DNA of 64,000 nucleotides from Jiulongibacter sp966250325 (GCA_966250325.1 CBINGY010000004.1:1-64000); one strand, 5' to 3'; counted from the stretch's first letter, positions 51,113-60,352 are shown. A program made the numbers and translations. The notes: generated from the sequence alone by a model not told the origin.

Positions 51113-51754
51113 ATGAAAAAGTTAACATTTCTACTTTCTTTTCTCTTGCTGGGCTCACTTGCCTTTTCGCAAAACAGCAAATATAAGGAGACTATGATCC
51201 GGCTGGTTGGAGAAGTTTCTTCTAATCCATATGGAACGCTTCTTCAGCCTGTGGCAAACAAACTGGAGCGGGTAGCTGCGGCCGAATCCGGTCAATGGCT
51301 TCCAAATTACTGGGTAGCCTATTGTTACATCCAGGACTCGTTTCTAAAGCAGGATCCTGCAGAGAGAGATCAATTGCTTGCTGTGGCTGATAAATTTCTT
51401 AAGAAAGCTGAAGAGTTAAAGGCCGAACCTAATGCCGAAATTGAAGTTTTGAAGGCAAGCTGGGCTTCAGCTAAGCTGTCGGTAGATGGTGCCAGCCGAT
51501 ACATGGAATATGGCGGGAAGTTTGAAAATGCTCTGACGAAGGCCGGAAAATTAGACCCGGGAAATCCCAGAGTAGATTATCTGAGAGGTATGTCTGCTTT
51601 CTACACTCCTGAAAACTTTGGTGGCGGAAAAAACGTGGCAAAGCCTCTGTTTGAAAAAGCTCTTCAGAAATTTGATAACTTCGAGGCAGAAACTGCATAC
51701 CACCCGTCTTGGGGAAAAGTGGAGTCTCAATATTTCCTTTCACAATGCAACTAA
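51113..51754 (+). CDS. secreted TPR-like helical protein
   Basis: A 213-residue protein with a signal peptide (KKLTFLLSFLLLGSLAFSQ) and helical-pair repeats: LQPVANKLERVAAAESGQWL, DQLLAVADKFLKKAEELKAE, FENALTKAGKLDPGNPRVDY, KPLFEKALQKFDNFEAETAY. The last two match the TPR pattern, though the protein is short. It is the first gene of a plus-strand unit continuing with a membrane protein, a histidine kinase and a LytTR regulator, with overlaps at each of the later junctions. A periplasmic sensor or adaptor role for the kinase is an inference. Confidence 0.6.
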   Translation: MKKLTFLLSFLLLGSLAFSQNSKYKETMIRLVGEVSSNPYGTLLQPVANKLERVAAAESGQWLPNYWVAYCYIQDSFLKQDPAERDQLLAVADKFLKKAEELKAEPNAEIEVLKASWASAKLSVDGASRYMEYGGKFENALTKAGKLDPGNPRVDYLRGMSAFYTPENFGGGKNVAKPLFEKALQKFDNFEAETAYHPSWGKVESQYFLSQCN

Positions 51755-52329
51755 CATCAGAAATGATTTCGACTCTCGGATACGGCGAACTGGTAGGTAA
51801 GGCCGACAGGTGGACAAAGAGACACCGGTTTCCTGCTGGAATTGTTAAAAATTTGGCGGGCATTCTTCTGATAGCCATACTTGGAGCATTCGGTGAGGAG
51901 TGGGCATCTAAAACTCACGGGATGCAATGGATGGTACATGCCATGAATGTACTTCTATTCCTGATATATTTTGGTAGAGGCAGTGCAGACCGGGGTTTTA
52001 GCAAAATTGTGTCGCTTTTTTCATCGGCCCCTGAAAAACTCGAAAATTTCTCGAGAAAACTCATTGTGAATCTCCTGCCATTTTTGGTTAATCTGGCCAT
52101 TTGCGTGTTCGTAGTCATATTAGTGAAATTCGTTATCATTCTGATGTTTGGTTTCCCGGTTGTCGGGGATCTCATAAGATTGATACCGTTTATTGACGGA
52201 AATGTACCTAATGCTGTTTTCAGAGCTTTCTTTAACCAGGTTTGGGTATTACCACTTATCCTGTCTTACTCCGCTGTGATACTTGACTGGGCATTTTTTG
52301 AAGAAAAATCTACGCAAGACTATGTTTGA
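51745..52329 (+). CDS. four-helix membrane protein linked to a LytS-type kinase
   Basis: A 194-residue membrane protein; the ATG at 51745 overlaps the stop of the TPR-like gene by ten bases. It has helices at about residues 32-52 (GIVKNLAGILLIAILGAFGE), 60-75, 100-125 (LIVNLLPFLVNLAICVFVVI) and 170-190 (VWVLPLILSYSAVILDWAFF), with basic loops between. I do not recognise a family. Its stop overlaps the kinase gene start, so the three are translationally coupled, implying a joint function in sensing. Confidence 0.55.
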   Translation: MQLTSEMISTLGYGELVGKADRWTKRHRFPAGIVKNLAGILLIAILGAFGEEWASKTHGMQWMVHAMNVLLFLIYFGRGSADRGFSKIVSLFSSAPEKLENFSRKLIVNLLPFLVNLAICVFVVILVKFVIILMFGFPVVGDLIRLIPFIDGNVPNAVFRAFFNQVWVLPLILSYSAVILDWAFFEEKSTQDYV

Positions 52330-54592
52330 TAAACCTCTCCATGTCAAAAAAATCGATGGCGAAAAGCTAAAGGAGGTTTATGTGCGTACAGGTAGGGGAT
52401 CTATCGAATGTTACGCTCATGAGGCAGAGGAATTTCGTGTGGAGGTTTACGCTCAAAAGATGACCTGGGATTATCTTTTTCAGTGGCAGTCCATGACACC
52501 GGAAGATTTTCAATCGTTAGGTTATCAGGTGTATAATTCAGGCGAACGGCTTTCTATTCGAAGCGATTATGCCGAAAGGGATTTCATTTCAACATTTCTT
52601 AGTCTCAGTCGTGTTTCTTTTCGCCTTTATCTGCCTAGAAACTGTTCAGTACATCTGGAGACCCAGTTGGGAGATATCAAAATCAACGGCTTAATCGGGA
52701 ATCATCAGTATTCCACGCGGGTAGGCAGTGTATATCTGGATAATATCAAAGGGTCAGTAGGCAGCCGGGTGAAAAATTTCGGACGCCGGGTAGAGGCCAG
52801 TAACTGTCATGGAGAACTCAAGATTTCCTCTGCTGGAGGAAACCTGGCCATACGACATTCCTCGGGTGATATTGAATTCAACACAGATGGTGGAAATGTT
52901 CGGATTGAGCACGTTGCAGGCCGATTAAATTGCCGTACCCGTGGGGGAAATGTATATGCCGAAGGCTATCAGGGAGATTTGAAAGCCGTCACCTGGGGTG
53001 GTAACATCAAAATCGTTCAATTCCATGGAAATGTCACCGGCAATACCATGGGAGGCAATGTTTTTCTGGATGCAGATCACATTGAGAATTATGCATGGCT
53101 TGAAACCAGTGGCGGCAAAATGGAATTTCATTTTTTTGATGATCAGAAACTGGATATTTCTGCCAGAGCCAATAGTATTAAAGCTCAGGGAAACTTTACC
53201 TTTCAGGGGCGTGAGAGCAAACAACGCTGGCGGGGTGAGGTCAACGGCGGAGGGGCAGACATACGACTGAAAACTGCTGGTGGCCGAATAAAAATTGTAG
53301 GTAAGCCCGCAGGTTTTCAAAAAAAAAGAGAACCTTCTGCAGAAATTCCGAGGGTAGTGTCGCAAGTTCAGGCGGTTCCTGAGGCAAAGCCACCCCAGCC
53401 GATAATTCAGGCAAAGAAAAGCCTGAATGAAAACAAACGCCTGATCGATGAAGCAATTCAACGCACACCGGCAAGTCGATGGGAGAATATTCCGAAAGCG
53501 GGGCAGGCCATGCTTGCTCTGCTTTTCATCACACTTCTTACGTACGGCTTTAATACGTTCATCTATTTTGCTTCTCAGTTTCTCCACCCAATAACTGGCG
53601 AATCTGATCAGGAAATAGCGGTCTTCTATCTGAATCTCGTCAATGGAGCCATCGCTTTTTTTGCCACCTGGTTTTATATATCGGTGGTAGATACGAGTAT
53701 CAGACACGTAGTGGTCAAGTACATCTTACTTGTGATCTTTATTTACGTAGCTTATTTTATTACTCATGGAACGCTAATTGCCCTGTCACGGGGAAATGTT
53801 GGCTCTGGCAGAGGCTTTTTTTACTTTTATATGATGCTTGTGGATGTGCGTGGCGAGAATGCCTCTGCCCAATCCATATTTGAAGGGTTATTGTTTGTGA
53901 GTGTTCCGGTTTTTGCAGGAATTGCCTTTTTCGCCTACTGGACCCGCAGTCGTAGTCTCAACGAACGCCTTTCTGAACAGGAGCTACAACTACTAAATCT
54001 GGAAAAATTAAAAACAAAAGCTCAGTTAAATGCCCTGGAGGCCCGAATTAATCCGCATTTTCTCTATAATTCACTCAATAGTATCGCCGGGCTAATTCAT
54101 GAAAATCCCGACAAAGCAGAAGATATGACCATTGAGCTATCCAAACTTTTCAGAGCTACCACCGGGCGGCAGGATGAAAGCTACCACAGCATTGAAGAGG
54201 AAATCAATCTGGTGAAATCGTATCTGGCGATCGAGCAGATGCGGTTTGGTGAACGGCTGAATTATTCCATTGACGTACAGCCAGATCTCAACTCGCACCG
54301 TATTCCCCGTTTTCTGCTGCAACCACTTGTAGAAAATGCCATCAAGCACGGTATTTCAAAGATTGCAGGGAATGGTCAGGTCAGGATTGAAATACATTCG
54401 GAAGGCTCTCAGATAGTAATTGAGATTCATGATAACGGACCTTCCTTCGGTGAAGCTATGAGCGGCGGGTACGGACTGAAAAGTGTTCGGGACAAACTGA
54501 AATTAATTTATGAGGGGAAGGCCTCTCTTGAAATAGAAAACGAACCAGAAAAAAAGCTGACCATTTTAATCGACAAAGATCATGCTTTATAA
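52322..54592 (+). CDS. DUF4097-like beta-solenoid fused to a LytS-type sensor histidine kinase
   Basis: A 756-residue protein without a signal peptide. Residues about 1-340 form repeated short strands of the DUF4097/adhesin-like type (GDIEFNTDGGNVRIEHVAGR, GGNVYAEGYQGDLKAVTWGG, GGGADIRLKTAGGRIKIVGK). Four transmembrane helices follow (about 395-418, 430-455, 460-485, 515-540), then the His_kinase domain with the phosphoacceptor His579 in ARINPHFLYNSLNSIAGLIH, and a HATPase (LLQPLVENAIKHG and DNGPSFGEAMSGGYGLKSVR). The DUF4097-like part is N-terminal to the membrane and therefore probably cytoplasmic. This combination is unusual among LytS kinases. The start at 52322 overlaps the previous stop. 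Confidence 0.8.
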   Translation: MFDKPLHVKKIDGEKLKEVYVRTGRGSIECYAHEAEEFRVEVYAQKMTWDYLFQWQSMTPEDFQSLGYQVYNSGERLSIRSDYAERDFISTFLSLSRVSFRLYLPRNCSVHLETQLGDIKINGLIGNHQYSTRVGSVYLDNIKGSVGSRVKNFGRRVEASNCHGELKISSAGGNLAIRHSSGDIEFNTDGGNVRIEHVAGRLNCRTRGGNVYAEGYQGDLKAVTWGGNIKIVQFHGNVTGNTMGGNVFLDADHIENYAWLETSGGKMEFHFFDDQKLDISARANSIKAQGNFTFQGRESKQRWRGEVNGGGADIRLKTAGGRIKIVGKPAGFQKKREPSAEIPRVVSQVQAVPEAKPPQPIIQAKKSLNENKRLIDEAIQRTPASRWENIPKAGQAMLALLFITLLTYGFNTFIYFASQFLHPITGESDQEIAVFYLNLVNGAIAFFATWFYISVVDTSIRHVVVKYILLVIFIYVAYFITHGTLIALSRGNVGSGRGFFYFYMMLVDVRGENASAQSIFEGLLFVSVPVFAGIAFFAYWTRSRSLNERLSEQELQLLNLEKLKTKAQLNALEARINPHFLYNSLNSIAGLIHENPDKAEDMTIELSKLFRATTGRQDESYHSIEEEINLVKSYLAIEQMRFGERLNYSIDVQPDLNSHRIPRFLLQPLVENAIKHGISKIAGNGQVRIEIHSEGSQIVIEIHDNGPSFGEAMSGGYGLKSVRDKLKLIYEGKASLEIENEPEKKLTILIDKDHAL

Positions 54593-55340
54593 AACCATAC
54601 TGATAGATGATGAGCCATTGGCAATCAGCAGACTGAGACGACTTCTTACAAAATTTGAAGACATTTTTGAGGTCATAGATACTGCTACAAATGGCCGTGA
54701 CGGACTGGAAAAAATTGACAGCCAGAAACCGGATTTGATTTTTCTTGACATCGAAATGCCACTTTTAAATGGTTTCGAGATGCTGGAGCAACTTGATCAT
54801 ATGCCACGGGTCATCTTTTGTACAGCCTATGACCAGTACGCAATTCAGGCATTTGAAGAAAATAGCCTGGATTATCTGCTGAAACCCGTAGAGAAGGAGC
54901 GTCTGGAGAAAACCGTGGAAAAGCTACGATCCTTTGAAAAAAAGCAATCTGGTTTTGATAACGAGGCCCTGGCTCGTCTGCTTTCACAGGTGAGTTCAAA
55001 AAAGACCATTCATAGTATCACCGTAAAAAGCGGCGATAAAATTCTGTTTATCCCGTTGTCTGAGATCAGCTACTTTCATGCAGAAGATAAATATGTGTTT
55101 CTGAATACCCAGGAAGGCAAGCAATTCCTCACCAATTACACCATCACCACGTTGGAAGAGAAACTGCCTGCTGAGTTTGTGCGAATCAGTAGATCGGCCA
55201 TAGTGCATTCACATCGTATTTCATCCATGGAAAAAACGTTTAATGGCAAATTTGTGGTAAACCTCACCGACCTTAAACATACCAAACTGGAAAGCGGCAG
55301 CAGCTATGCCGATAACCTGAAGCGGCTGATGGAGGTGTGA
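54582..55340 (+). CDS. LytTR family response regulator
   Basis: A 252-residue regulator. The receiver domain has KTILIDDEPLAISRLRRLLT with the acidic pair, the phosphoacceptor Asp in DLIFLDIEMPLLNGFEMLEQ (about residue 54), the Thr/Lys sites in IFCTAYDQYAIQAF and LDYLLKPVEKERLEKTVEKL. The C-terminal LytTR DNA-binding domain (about residues 150-250) includes IPLSEISYFHAEDKYVFLNT and EFVRISRSAIVHSHRI. It overlaps the kinase gene by about ten bases, making a classic LytS/LytTR pair; targets cannot be inferred from the window. Confidence 0.93.
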   Translation: MLYKTILIDDEPLAISRLRRLLTKFEDIFEVIDTATNGRDGLEKIDSQKPDLIFLDIEMPLLNGFEMLEQLDHMPRVIFCTAYDQYAIQAFEENSLDYLLKPVEKERLEKTVEKLRSFEKKQSGFDNEALARLLSQVSSKKTIHSITVKSGDKILFIPLSEISYFHAEDKYVFLNTQEGKQFLTNYTITTLEEKLPAEFVRISRSAIVHSHRISSMEKTFNGKFVVNLTDLKHTKLESGSSYADNLKRLMEV

Positions 55341-55394
55341 TTTCTCTTGTTTAGTTATTGCTGATCATCTAAATTTACTTGAAACTTAATTATA

Positions 55395-55652
55395 ATGAGC
55401 ATCAAAGAAATCAGAGCGGCATTGAAAAAGGAGTTAGATAAGATGGGCGACGCTGAGCTTATGGACTATTTCGGGCAATTTCAGAACTTCAGAAGTAGTC
55501 AGATTTCAGAAGATGAATGGATTGGCGTTTCCGATTTGGAAAAAGAAGGAATTCTTAAAGGACTTCAAGATATTCAGGATGGCAAAACGGTTCCTCACTC
55601 CAAGGTCATCAAAGAAATGCGTTCTAAACTCCACCCATGTATAGACAAGTAA
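55395..55652 (+). CDS. antitoxin of the RelE/ParE-type pair
   Basis: An 85-residue protein typical of antitoxins that accompany ParE/RelE toxins: a charged helical start (SIKEIRAALKKELDKMGDAE) and a second helical part (EWIGVSDLEKEGILKGLQDI, QDGKTVPHSKVIKEMRSKLH). Its end overlaps the toxin start by 16 bases. It neutralises the toxin and probably represses the operon; no palindrome was recognised upstream. Antitoxin family cannot be named with certainty. Confidence 0.75.
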   Translation: MSIKEIRAALKKELDKMGDAELMDYFGQFQNFRSSQISEDEWIGVSDLEKEGILKGLQDIQDGKTVPHSKVIKEMRSKLHPCIDK

Positions 55653-55933
55653 TATGGACAACCAGGGCTTATTCAGAATTAGAAAATGTGATTAATTATT
55701 TAATTGATACTTGGTCTGAATCAATAGCATCCGAATTCCTCGATAACCTTGAAAAACACACTGAGTTAATTAGCGAATATCCCGAAGCTTATCCTTTGGT
55801 TCATACTTCGAGAAATATTCATAAATGTGTCATCACCAAACACAATTCTCTTTTCTATCAGATTTCTCGCGATTCCATACACATTTTAAGTCTTTTTGAC
55901 GCCAGGCAAGATTCTGATAAAATAAAGTTTTAA
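55637..55933 (+). CDS. RelE/ParE family toxin
   Basis: A 98-residue toxin: strand VIWTTRAYSELENVINYLID with the typical S-E-L helix, LIDTWSESIASEFLDNLEKH, and the late ISEYPEAYPLVHTSRNIHKC and ISRDSIHILSLFDARQD strands with Arg and Asp of the ParE/RelE fold. It inhibits gyrase or cleaves ribosome-bound mRNA depending on subgroup; subgroup is not determinable by eye. Same-strand antitoxin overlaps by 16 bases, so the pair is complete and looks intact. Confidence 0.85.
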   Translation: MYRQVIWTTRAYSELENVINYLIDTWSESIASEFLDNLEKHTELISEYPEAYPLVHTSRNIHKCVITKHNSLFYQISRDSIHILSLFDARQDSDKIKF

Positions 55934-56035
55934 CCTTGATAGTAACTATTTTTAAGGATGTAGAGCAATCCAAAATCGTAAATCTCAATTCCCAAATCGT
56001 CATTCGTAACTCGTCACTCCCAATTCGTCACTCCC
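55934..56035 (+). repeat. intergenic word repeat before the WYL regulator
   Basis: Reiterated words of the type ATTCGTCAC/CAATTCGTCACTCCC run up to the ATG at 56036. This TCGTCA(C/T)TC word family is common between genes in Bacteroidota. The regulator start immediately abuts the repeat. Confidence 0.7.
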
Positions 56036-56986
56036 ATGCCGCGTCTTGACCGTCTCACTTCCACCCTCATTCAGCTTCAGTCCAAGCGGATTGTCAAAGC
56101 ACAGGAGATTGCAGATAGGTTTGATATTAGTTTAAGAACGGTTTACAGGGATATCAGAACTTTAGAACAGGCCGGCGTTCCCATTATCTCTGAGGCCGGA
56201 ATTGGCTATTCTATCATGAAAGAATATCGGCTTCCGCCGGTTCATTTCACTGAGGAAGAGGCCCTTTCCTTTATTACTGCAGAAAAATTCATCGAAAACC
56301 TTACCGATGAAGCTACTATAGAGGCTTATAAATCAGCCTTGTATAAGATAAAAGCGGTGCTGGGACATGGGCAAAAGGAGCTTGTTGATGATTTATCTGA
56401 GCGTATTGCGGTAGTTAAAAATCAATATTTACCAGAAAACAGAAACGAGCAGCTCAATATCTCACAATTTCTACGTGCCATTAATCAAAAGCGGGTAATT
56501 CAGATGGATTATCAGGCCAATCAAACCCAAACCCAAACTACCCGCAAAGTGGAACCGATAGGGATTTATAATGGAGGCTCGTACTGGTATTTGATCGCTT
56601 TTTGTCAGTTGAGAAAGGATTATCGTAACTTCCGCATTGACCGAATTCTCACTTCTGAGGTACTATCGGAGCGGTTCCATGAAATTCATCCCGGTTTGCA
56701 GACCTTTTTGAGTCAAACCCGAACAGAGCGGGAATTGACAGAGATTGTCATTCACCTTGACAAAGAAGCCTATCCATTCCTTGGCGATCAGCCTTACTAT
56801 CATGGTTTTGTAAGTCAGAAAATGATCGGGGATAAAATTGAAATGACATTTTTAACTAGTTCTGTAACCGGTTTTGCTCACTGGTTTCTCATGCTGGGTC
56901 AAAGTGCCGATATTGTTTCTCCTCCTGTGCTTACAGAAATTGTTAAACAAAAACTTACAGCCATCTCAGAACGTCTAAGTGGCTGA
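56036..56986 (+). CDS. YafY-type transcriptional regulator with HTH_11 and WYL domains
   Basis: A 316-residue regulator. The N-terminal HTH (residues about 5-55, RLDRLTSTLIQLQSKRIVKA, EIADRFDISLRTVYRDIRTL) is followed by the WYL ligand- or nucleic-acid-binding domain (about 140-235, DYQANQTQTQTTRKVEPIGI, GGSYWYLIAFCQLRKDYRNF, RIDRILTSEV) and a C-terminal WCX-like extension. WYL proteins sense oligonucleotides or metabolites and sometimes control defence genes; nothing here links it to a defence system. It stands alone after the toxin-antitoxin pair. Confidence 0.9.
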   Translation: MPRLDRLTSTLIQLQSKRIVKAQEIADRFDISLRTVYRDIRTLEQAGVPIISEAGIGYSIMKEYRLPPVHFTEEEALSFITAEKFIENLTDEATIEAYKSALYKIKAVLGHGQKELVDDLSERIAVVKNQYLPENRNEQLNISQFLRAINQKRVIQMDYQANQTQTQTTRKVEPIGIYNGGSYWYLIAFCQLRKDYRNFRIDRILTSEVLSERFHEIHPGLQTFLSQTRTERELTEIVIHLDKEAYPFLGDQPYYHGFVSQKMIGDKIEMTFLTSSVTGFAHWFLMLGQSADIVSPPVLTEIVKQKLTAISERLSG

Positions 56987-56988
56987 TT

Positions 56989-57846
56989 TCATTTTTTCGA
57001 TTCCCTCAATAGGCCTTCCTGTACCACAGAAGCTACCAGAATACCATCTTGTGTGAAGATATTTCCTCTTGTAAAGCCCCGGGTATTTGAGGCACTGGGG
57101 CTATCCAGGGCATAAAGCAGCCATTCGTCTATTCTGAAATCCCGGTGAAACCACATGGCGTGATCCAGACTGGCCATAAAGATGCCCGTGGGAATAGGTC
57201 CTTTGGTATGGGGCAGAGTGGCAGTAGTAAGCAGATTGTAATCAGAAACGTAGGCTAAAAGTTTCTGATGCACGCTAATATCACCTTCCACCTTTTCTTT
57301 GGCCTTAAACCAGTAATGGCGATAGGGTTGCTTGGTGGTTCGGTCAAGTAGACTCAGCTTTTCCACAGGCCTAAACTCAAAAGGTCGGGTTTTGATTCCC
57401 TGTAGAATATTCTGTGGCACAAATAGCTTGTATTTGTTTACGATATCTTCATCAGATTTTAGACCAGCAGGCCCTACCACATTGGGCATAGGGATCTGAT
57501 GGTCAAAGCCTTCCTGCTTTAGCTGAAAAGAAACCGAGGTAATGAAAATAACCTCTTTATTCTGTTTGGCCACTACTCTGCGGGTGCTGAAACTGCCACC
57601 ATCGCGTACATTCTCTACTTCGTAAAGGATCGGAACAGAGATATCTCCGGCCAGCAGAAAATACGCATGCATGGAATGCACAAACCGATCTGCCGGAATC
57701 GTTTTATAAGCCGCACTCAATGCCTGTGAGAGTACCTGGCCTCCAAAAACACGGTTCCAGGGGGCCAGGTAGTTATGTCCGATAAACACATTATGCCCGG
57801 CTTGCTCCAGGTCAATTAATTCAATAAGTTCTTTGATCGTTTTCAT
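56989..57846 (-). CDS. tesB: acyl-CoA thioesterase II (TesB)
   Basis: A 285-residue thioesterase with the tandem hotdog fold. Marks include FIGHNYLAPWNRVFGGQVLS with the active-site helix, VHSMHAYFLLAGDISVPILY, and the second hotdog part PIPTGIFMASLDHAMWFHRD with the catalytic Asp. It hydrolyses medium- and long-chain acyl-CoA. It lies beside an enoyl-CoA hydratase on the same strand, consistent with fatty-acid oxidation or acyl turnover. Length is standard. Confidence 0.93.
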   Translation of the reverse strand: MKTIKELIELIDLEQAGHNVFIGHNYLAPWNRVFGGQVLSQALSAAYKTIPADRFVHSMHAYFLLAGDISVPILYEVENVRDGGSFSTRRVVAKQNKEVIFITSVSFQLKQEGFDHQIPMPNVVGPAGLKSDEDIVNKYKLFVPQNILQGIKTRPFEFRPVEKLSLLDRTTKQPYRHYWFKAKEKVEGDISVHQKLLAYVSDYNLLTTATLPHTKGPIPTGIFMASLDHAMWFHRDFRIDEWLLYALDSPSASNTRGFTRGNIFTQDGILVASVVQEGLLRESKK

Positions 57847-57851
57847 AGCTT

Positions 57852-58622
57852 TTACTTGTTCCAGACCGGTTTTCTTTTCTCTACAAAGGCCAGGGTTCCT
57901 TCTTTGGCATCATCCGAAAGCTGGATTTCCTCAAACAATCGGGTCGATTTTTCAATTAATTCAGCTTCTGAAAGTCCTTGCATCTCCCTCAGAAATTTCA
58001 GACTCTCTTTGATGGAGTTCGGAGAGTTTTGGCTTATTTGTTTTGCAAACTCCACCGCAGTAGATAGCAGATCTTCAGCCTTAACCAGCCGGTTGATCAT
58101 TCCGTAACGGAAGGCATCCTGAGCAGTAAGTTGTTTGCCGGTGAGAATCAATTCGTTAGCCAGCCTGGTGGGAACAGATATAGGTAACCTGAACAACCCA
58201 CCTGCTCCTGCTACAAGTCCCCGGCTAACTTCTGGTAAACCAAAACGGGCTTCTTCAGATGCCACAATGAGGTCACATGCCAAACAAAACTCAGTACCTC
58301 CGGCCAGTGCAAAACCATTCACTGCCGCTATCCAGGGTTTGGTTCGTTTGGCATACACAAAACCACCGAAACCGTTGTCTTTCGTCCAGAGTAGTTCGCC
58401 TTTGCCCGCCGAAATAAGTTTTAGATCGGCACCTGCACAGAATGCCTTCTCGCCATTTCCGGTAAGAATTACGGCCCGTATCTGAGGATTTTGTTCTGTA
58501 GCCTTCACGATTTCATCCATAAGTTGAGTAATCTCATCATTGATGGCATTGTAGGCTTCAGGTCTGTTAAGTGTCACCTTTGCAATCTGATCACCAAGCA
58601 TTTCAAAAAGTACTGCGGCCAT
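57852..58622 (-). CDS. enoyl-CoA hydratase/isomerase family (crotonase)
   Basis: A 256-residue crotonase; the ATG at 58622 (AAVLFEMLGDQIAKVTLNRP) matches the family start better than the longer frame. Catalytic region: AVILTGNGEKAFCAGADLKL, then GGTEFCLACDLIVASEEARF with the CoA-ester glycine and the glutamates of GLPEVSRGLVAGAGGLFRLP. Substrate chain length unknown. Its start lies five bases from the upstream edge of the tesB gene, so the two share an operon for acyl-CoA metabolism. Confidence 0.9.
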   Translation of the reverse strand: MAAVLFEMLGDQIAKVTLNRPEAYNAINDEITQLMDEIVKATEQNPQIRAVILTGNGEKAFCAGADLKLISAGKGELLWTKDNGFGGFVYAKRTKPWIAAVNGFALAGGTEFCLACDLIVASEEARFGLPEVSRGLVAGAGGLFRLPISVPTRLANELILTGKQLTAQDAFRYGMINRLVKAEDLLSTAVEFAKQISQNSPNSIKESLKFLREMQGLSEAELIEKSTRLFEEIQLSDDAKEGTLAFVEKRKPVWNK

Positions 58623-58753
58623 ATGGGTTTTGTTTGTTGATTTGTTCTCAAATTTAAGGGAAATAAAATGCAAGAAAAGAATGTGTTCATTTGACACATT
58701 TGAATTATTGTAGTTTCTTTGACACGTTAATTTTCAACCTTAATGCTATTGAA

Positions 58754-60292
58754 ATGAAAAAACTACTTTCGTTGTTAGTCTGTTTCATTGCCCTTCAGGC
58801 TATTTCGCAAAATAAACTGGTGCTAAATACCGATCTGGGGGAAACGCAAATCAGCCGTCATATCTACGGGCACTTTTCTGAACACCTCGGTCGCTGTATT
58901 TACGGCGGGCTTTATGTAGGCGAAGAAAATAAACTGGTGCCTCATATCAATGGCATGCGAACCGATGTAGTCAACGCCTTAAAGGAGCTTCAGATTCCTA
59001 ATCTGAGATGGCCGGGGGGATGTTTCGCAGATACCTATCACTGGAAAGACGGTATTGGGCCCAAAGAAAGCAGACCTACCATTGTAAACAGCTGGTGGGG
59101 AAATGTGACCGAAGATAATTCTTTTGGTTCTCATGAGTTTATGGAGCTTTGCAAGCAATTAGGCACCGAGCCGTATATCTCAGGAAACGTAGGAAGTGGG
59201 AGTGTGCAGGAATTTTCTGATTGGGTTCAGTACATGAATTTCGACGGCAAAAGCCCAATGTCTGATCTCCGTGCACAAAATGGGCATCCTGAGCCATTTA
59301 AGGTAAAATACTGGGGTGTAGGTAATGAAGCCTGGGGCTGCGGAGGGAATATGACCGCTGAATATTATGCCGATATTTATAAGAGATATTCTACCTACAT
59401 CAATACGGCCTGGGATGAAGATTCCAAAGTATTCAGGATAGCCTCTGGTGCCAGTGATGATGATTTCCACTGGACCGAAGTGCTCATGAGGGATATTCCT
59501 CACCGTTATCTGAACGGGGTAGGGGTACATCATTATTCGGTTATCGACTGGAACAAAAAAGGCTCTGCCACGGATTTTGACGAGAATCTTTACTTTACTA
59601 CCATGACTAAAGCCTGGGATATGGAGCGTATTGTGAAAGGCCATGCCACTATCATGGATAAGTATGATCCGGAGAAAAAAGTGGCCATGATGGTGGATGA
59701 GTGGGGCGGCTGGTACGATGTGGAACCGGGCTCCAATCCCGGATTTCTCTATCAGCAAAATACCATGCGTGATGCCATGCTGGCAGGTATGACACTAAAT
59801 ATTTTCAATAATCATGCCGATCGGGTGAAAATGGCCAATCTTGCTCAGGTAGTGAACGTGTTACAAGCGGTAATTCTTACCGATGAAGAGCGAATCATTC
59901 TAACTCCCACCTATCACGTTATGAACATGTATAAGGTGCATCAGGATGCCACGCTGATTCCCATGAACCTCAAAACCGAAGATTATGTGTTTGGAACTAA
60001 AAAGCTTCCTGCCATATCGGCTTCTGCCTCCAAAGACGCATCGGGTAAGGTACATGTTTCTCTTACCAATATTGACATGAATAAATCGCATCAGATTACG
60101 GTTGATCTAAGAGGAGATGCTTTTTCAAAAGTAAGCGGAACTATACTGGTTTCTGAAAAAATTCAGGATCACAATACTTTTCAGAATCCTTCAAAGGTGA
60201 AGCCAGCCAGTTTTACAGGAGCTAAACTTTCCCAGAATAAATTGACCATTACACTGCCTGCAGCCTCGGTGGTTGTTTTAGAACTGCAATAG
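58754..60292 (+). CDS. alpha-L-arabinofuranosidase, GH51
   Basis: A 512-residue secreted glycosidase; the ATG at 58754 starts KKLLSLLVCFIALQAISQ, a signal peptide. The GH51 catalytic acid/base is in YWGVGNEAWGCGGNMTAEYY (Glu about residue 196) and the nucleophile in VAMMVDEWGGWYDVEPGSN (Glu about residue 316); other family blocks are RWPGGCFADTYHWKDGIGPK and GSHEFMELCKQLGTEPY. It removes alpha-L-arabinofuranosyl groups from arabinan, arabinoxylan or pectin side chains. It is followed by an acetyl xylan esterase-like gene and a terminator lies between them; together they suit arabinoxylan or pectin side-chain removal, complementing the 6.7-20.4 kb region. Confidence 0.93.
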   Translation: MKKLLSLLVCFIALQAISQNKLVLNTDLGETQISRHIYGHFSEHLGRCIYGGLYVGEENKLVPHINGMRTDVVNALKELQIPNLRWPGGCFADTYHWKDGIGPKESRPTIVNSWWGNVTEDNSFGSHEFMELCKQLGTEPYISGNVGSGSVQEFSDWVQYMNFDGKSPMSDLRAQNGHPEPFKVKYWGVGNEAWGCGGNMTAEYYADIYKRYSTYINTAWDEDSKVFRIASGASDDDFHWTEVLMRDIPHRYLNGVGVHHYSVIDWNKKGSATDFDENLYFTTMTKAWDMERIVKGHATIMDKYDPEKKVAMMVDEWGGWYDVEPGSNPGFLYQQNTMRDAMLAGMTLNIFNNHADRVKMANLAQVVNVLQAVILTDEERIILTPTYHVMNMYKVHQDATLIPMNLKTEDYVFGTKKLPAISASASKDASGKVHVSLTNIDMNKSHQITVDLRGDAFSKVSGTILVSEKIQDHNTFQNPSKVKPASFTGAKLSQNKLTITLPAASVVVLELQ

Positions 60293-60317
60293 GTTAAATT
60301 TAAATTTTCATAGTTAA

Positions 60318-60352
60318 GGTGCCCGGGTTTCCAGTAAATTCGGGCATCTTTC
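60318..60352 (+). terminator. rho-independent terminator after the GH51 gene
   Basis: An 8-bp stem GGTGCCCG / CGGGCATC (one G-U pair) with a 15-base loop, followed by TTTCTTTCT. It separates the arabinofuranosidase from the esterase. Confidence 0.7.

Noticed and set aside
52925..53707. Minus-strand 260-codon frame inside the kinase gene
   Set aside because: Antisense shadow of the DUF4097-like and membrane part of the histidine kinase.
59180..59758. Minus-strand 192-codon frame
   Set aside because: Antisense to GH51; no signature, and the GH51 frame is unmistakable.
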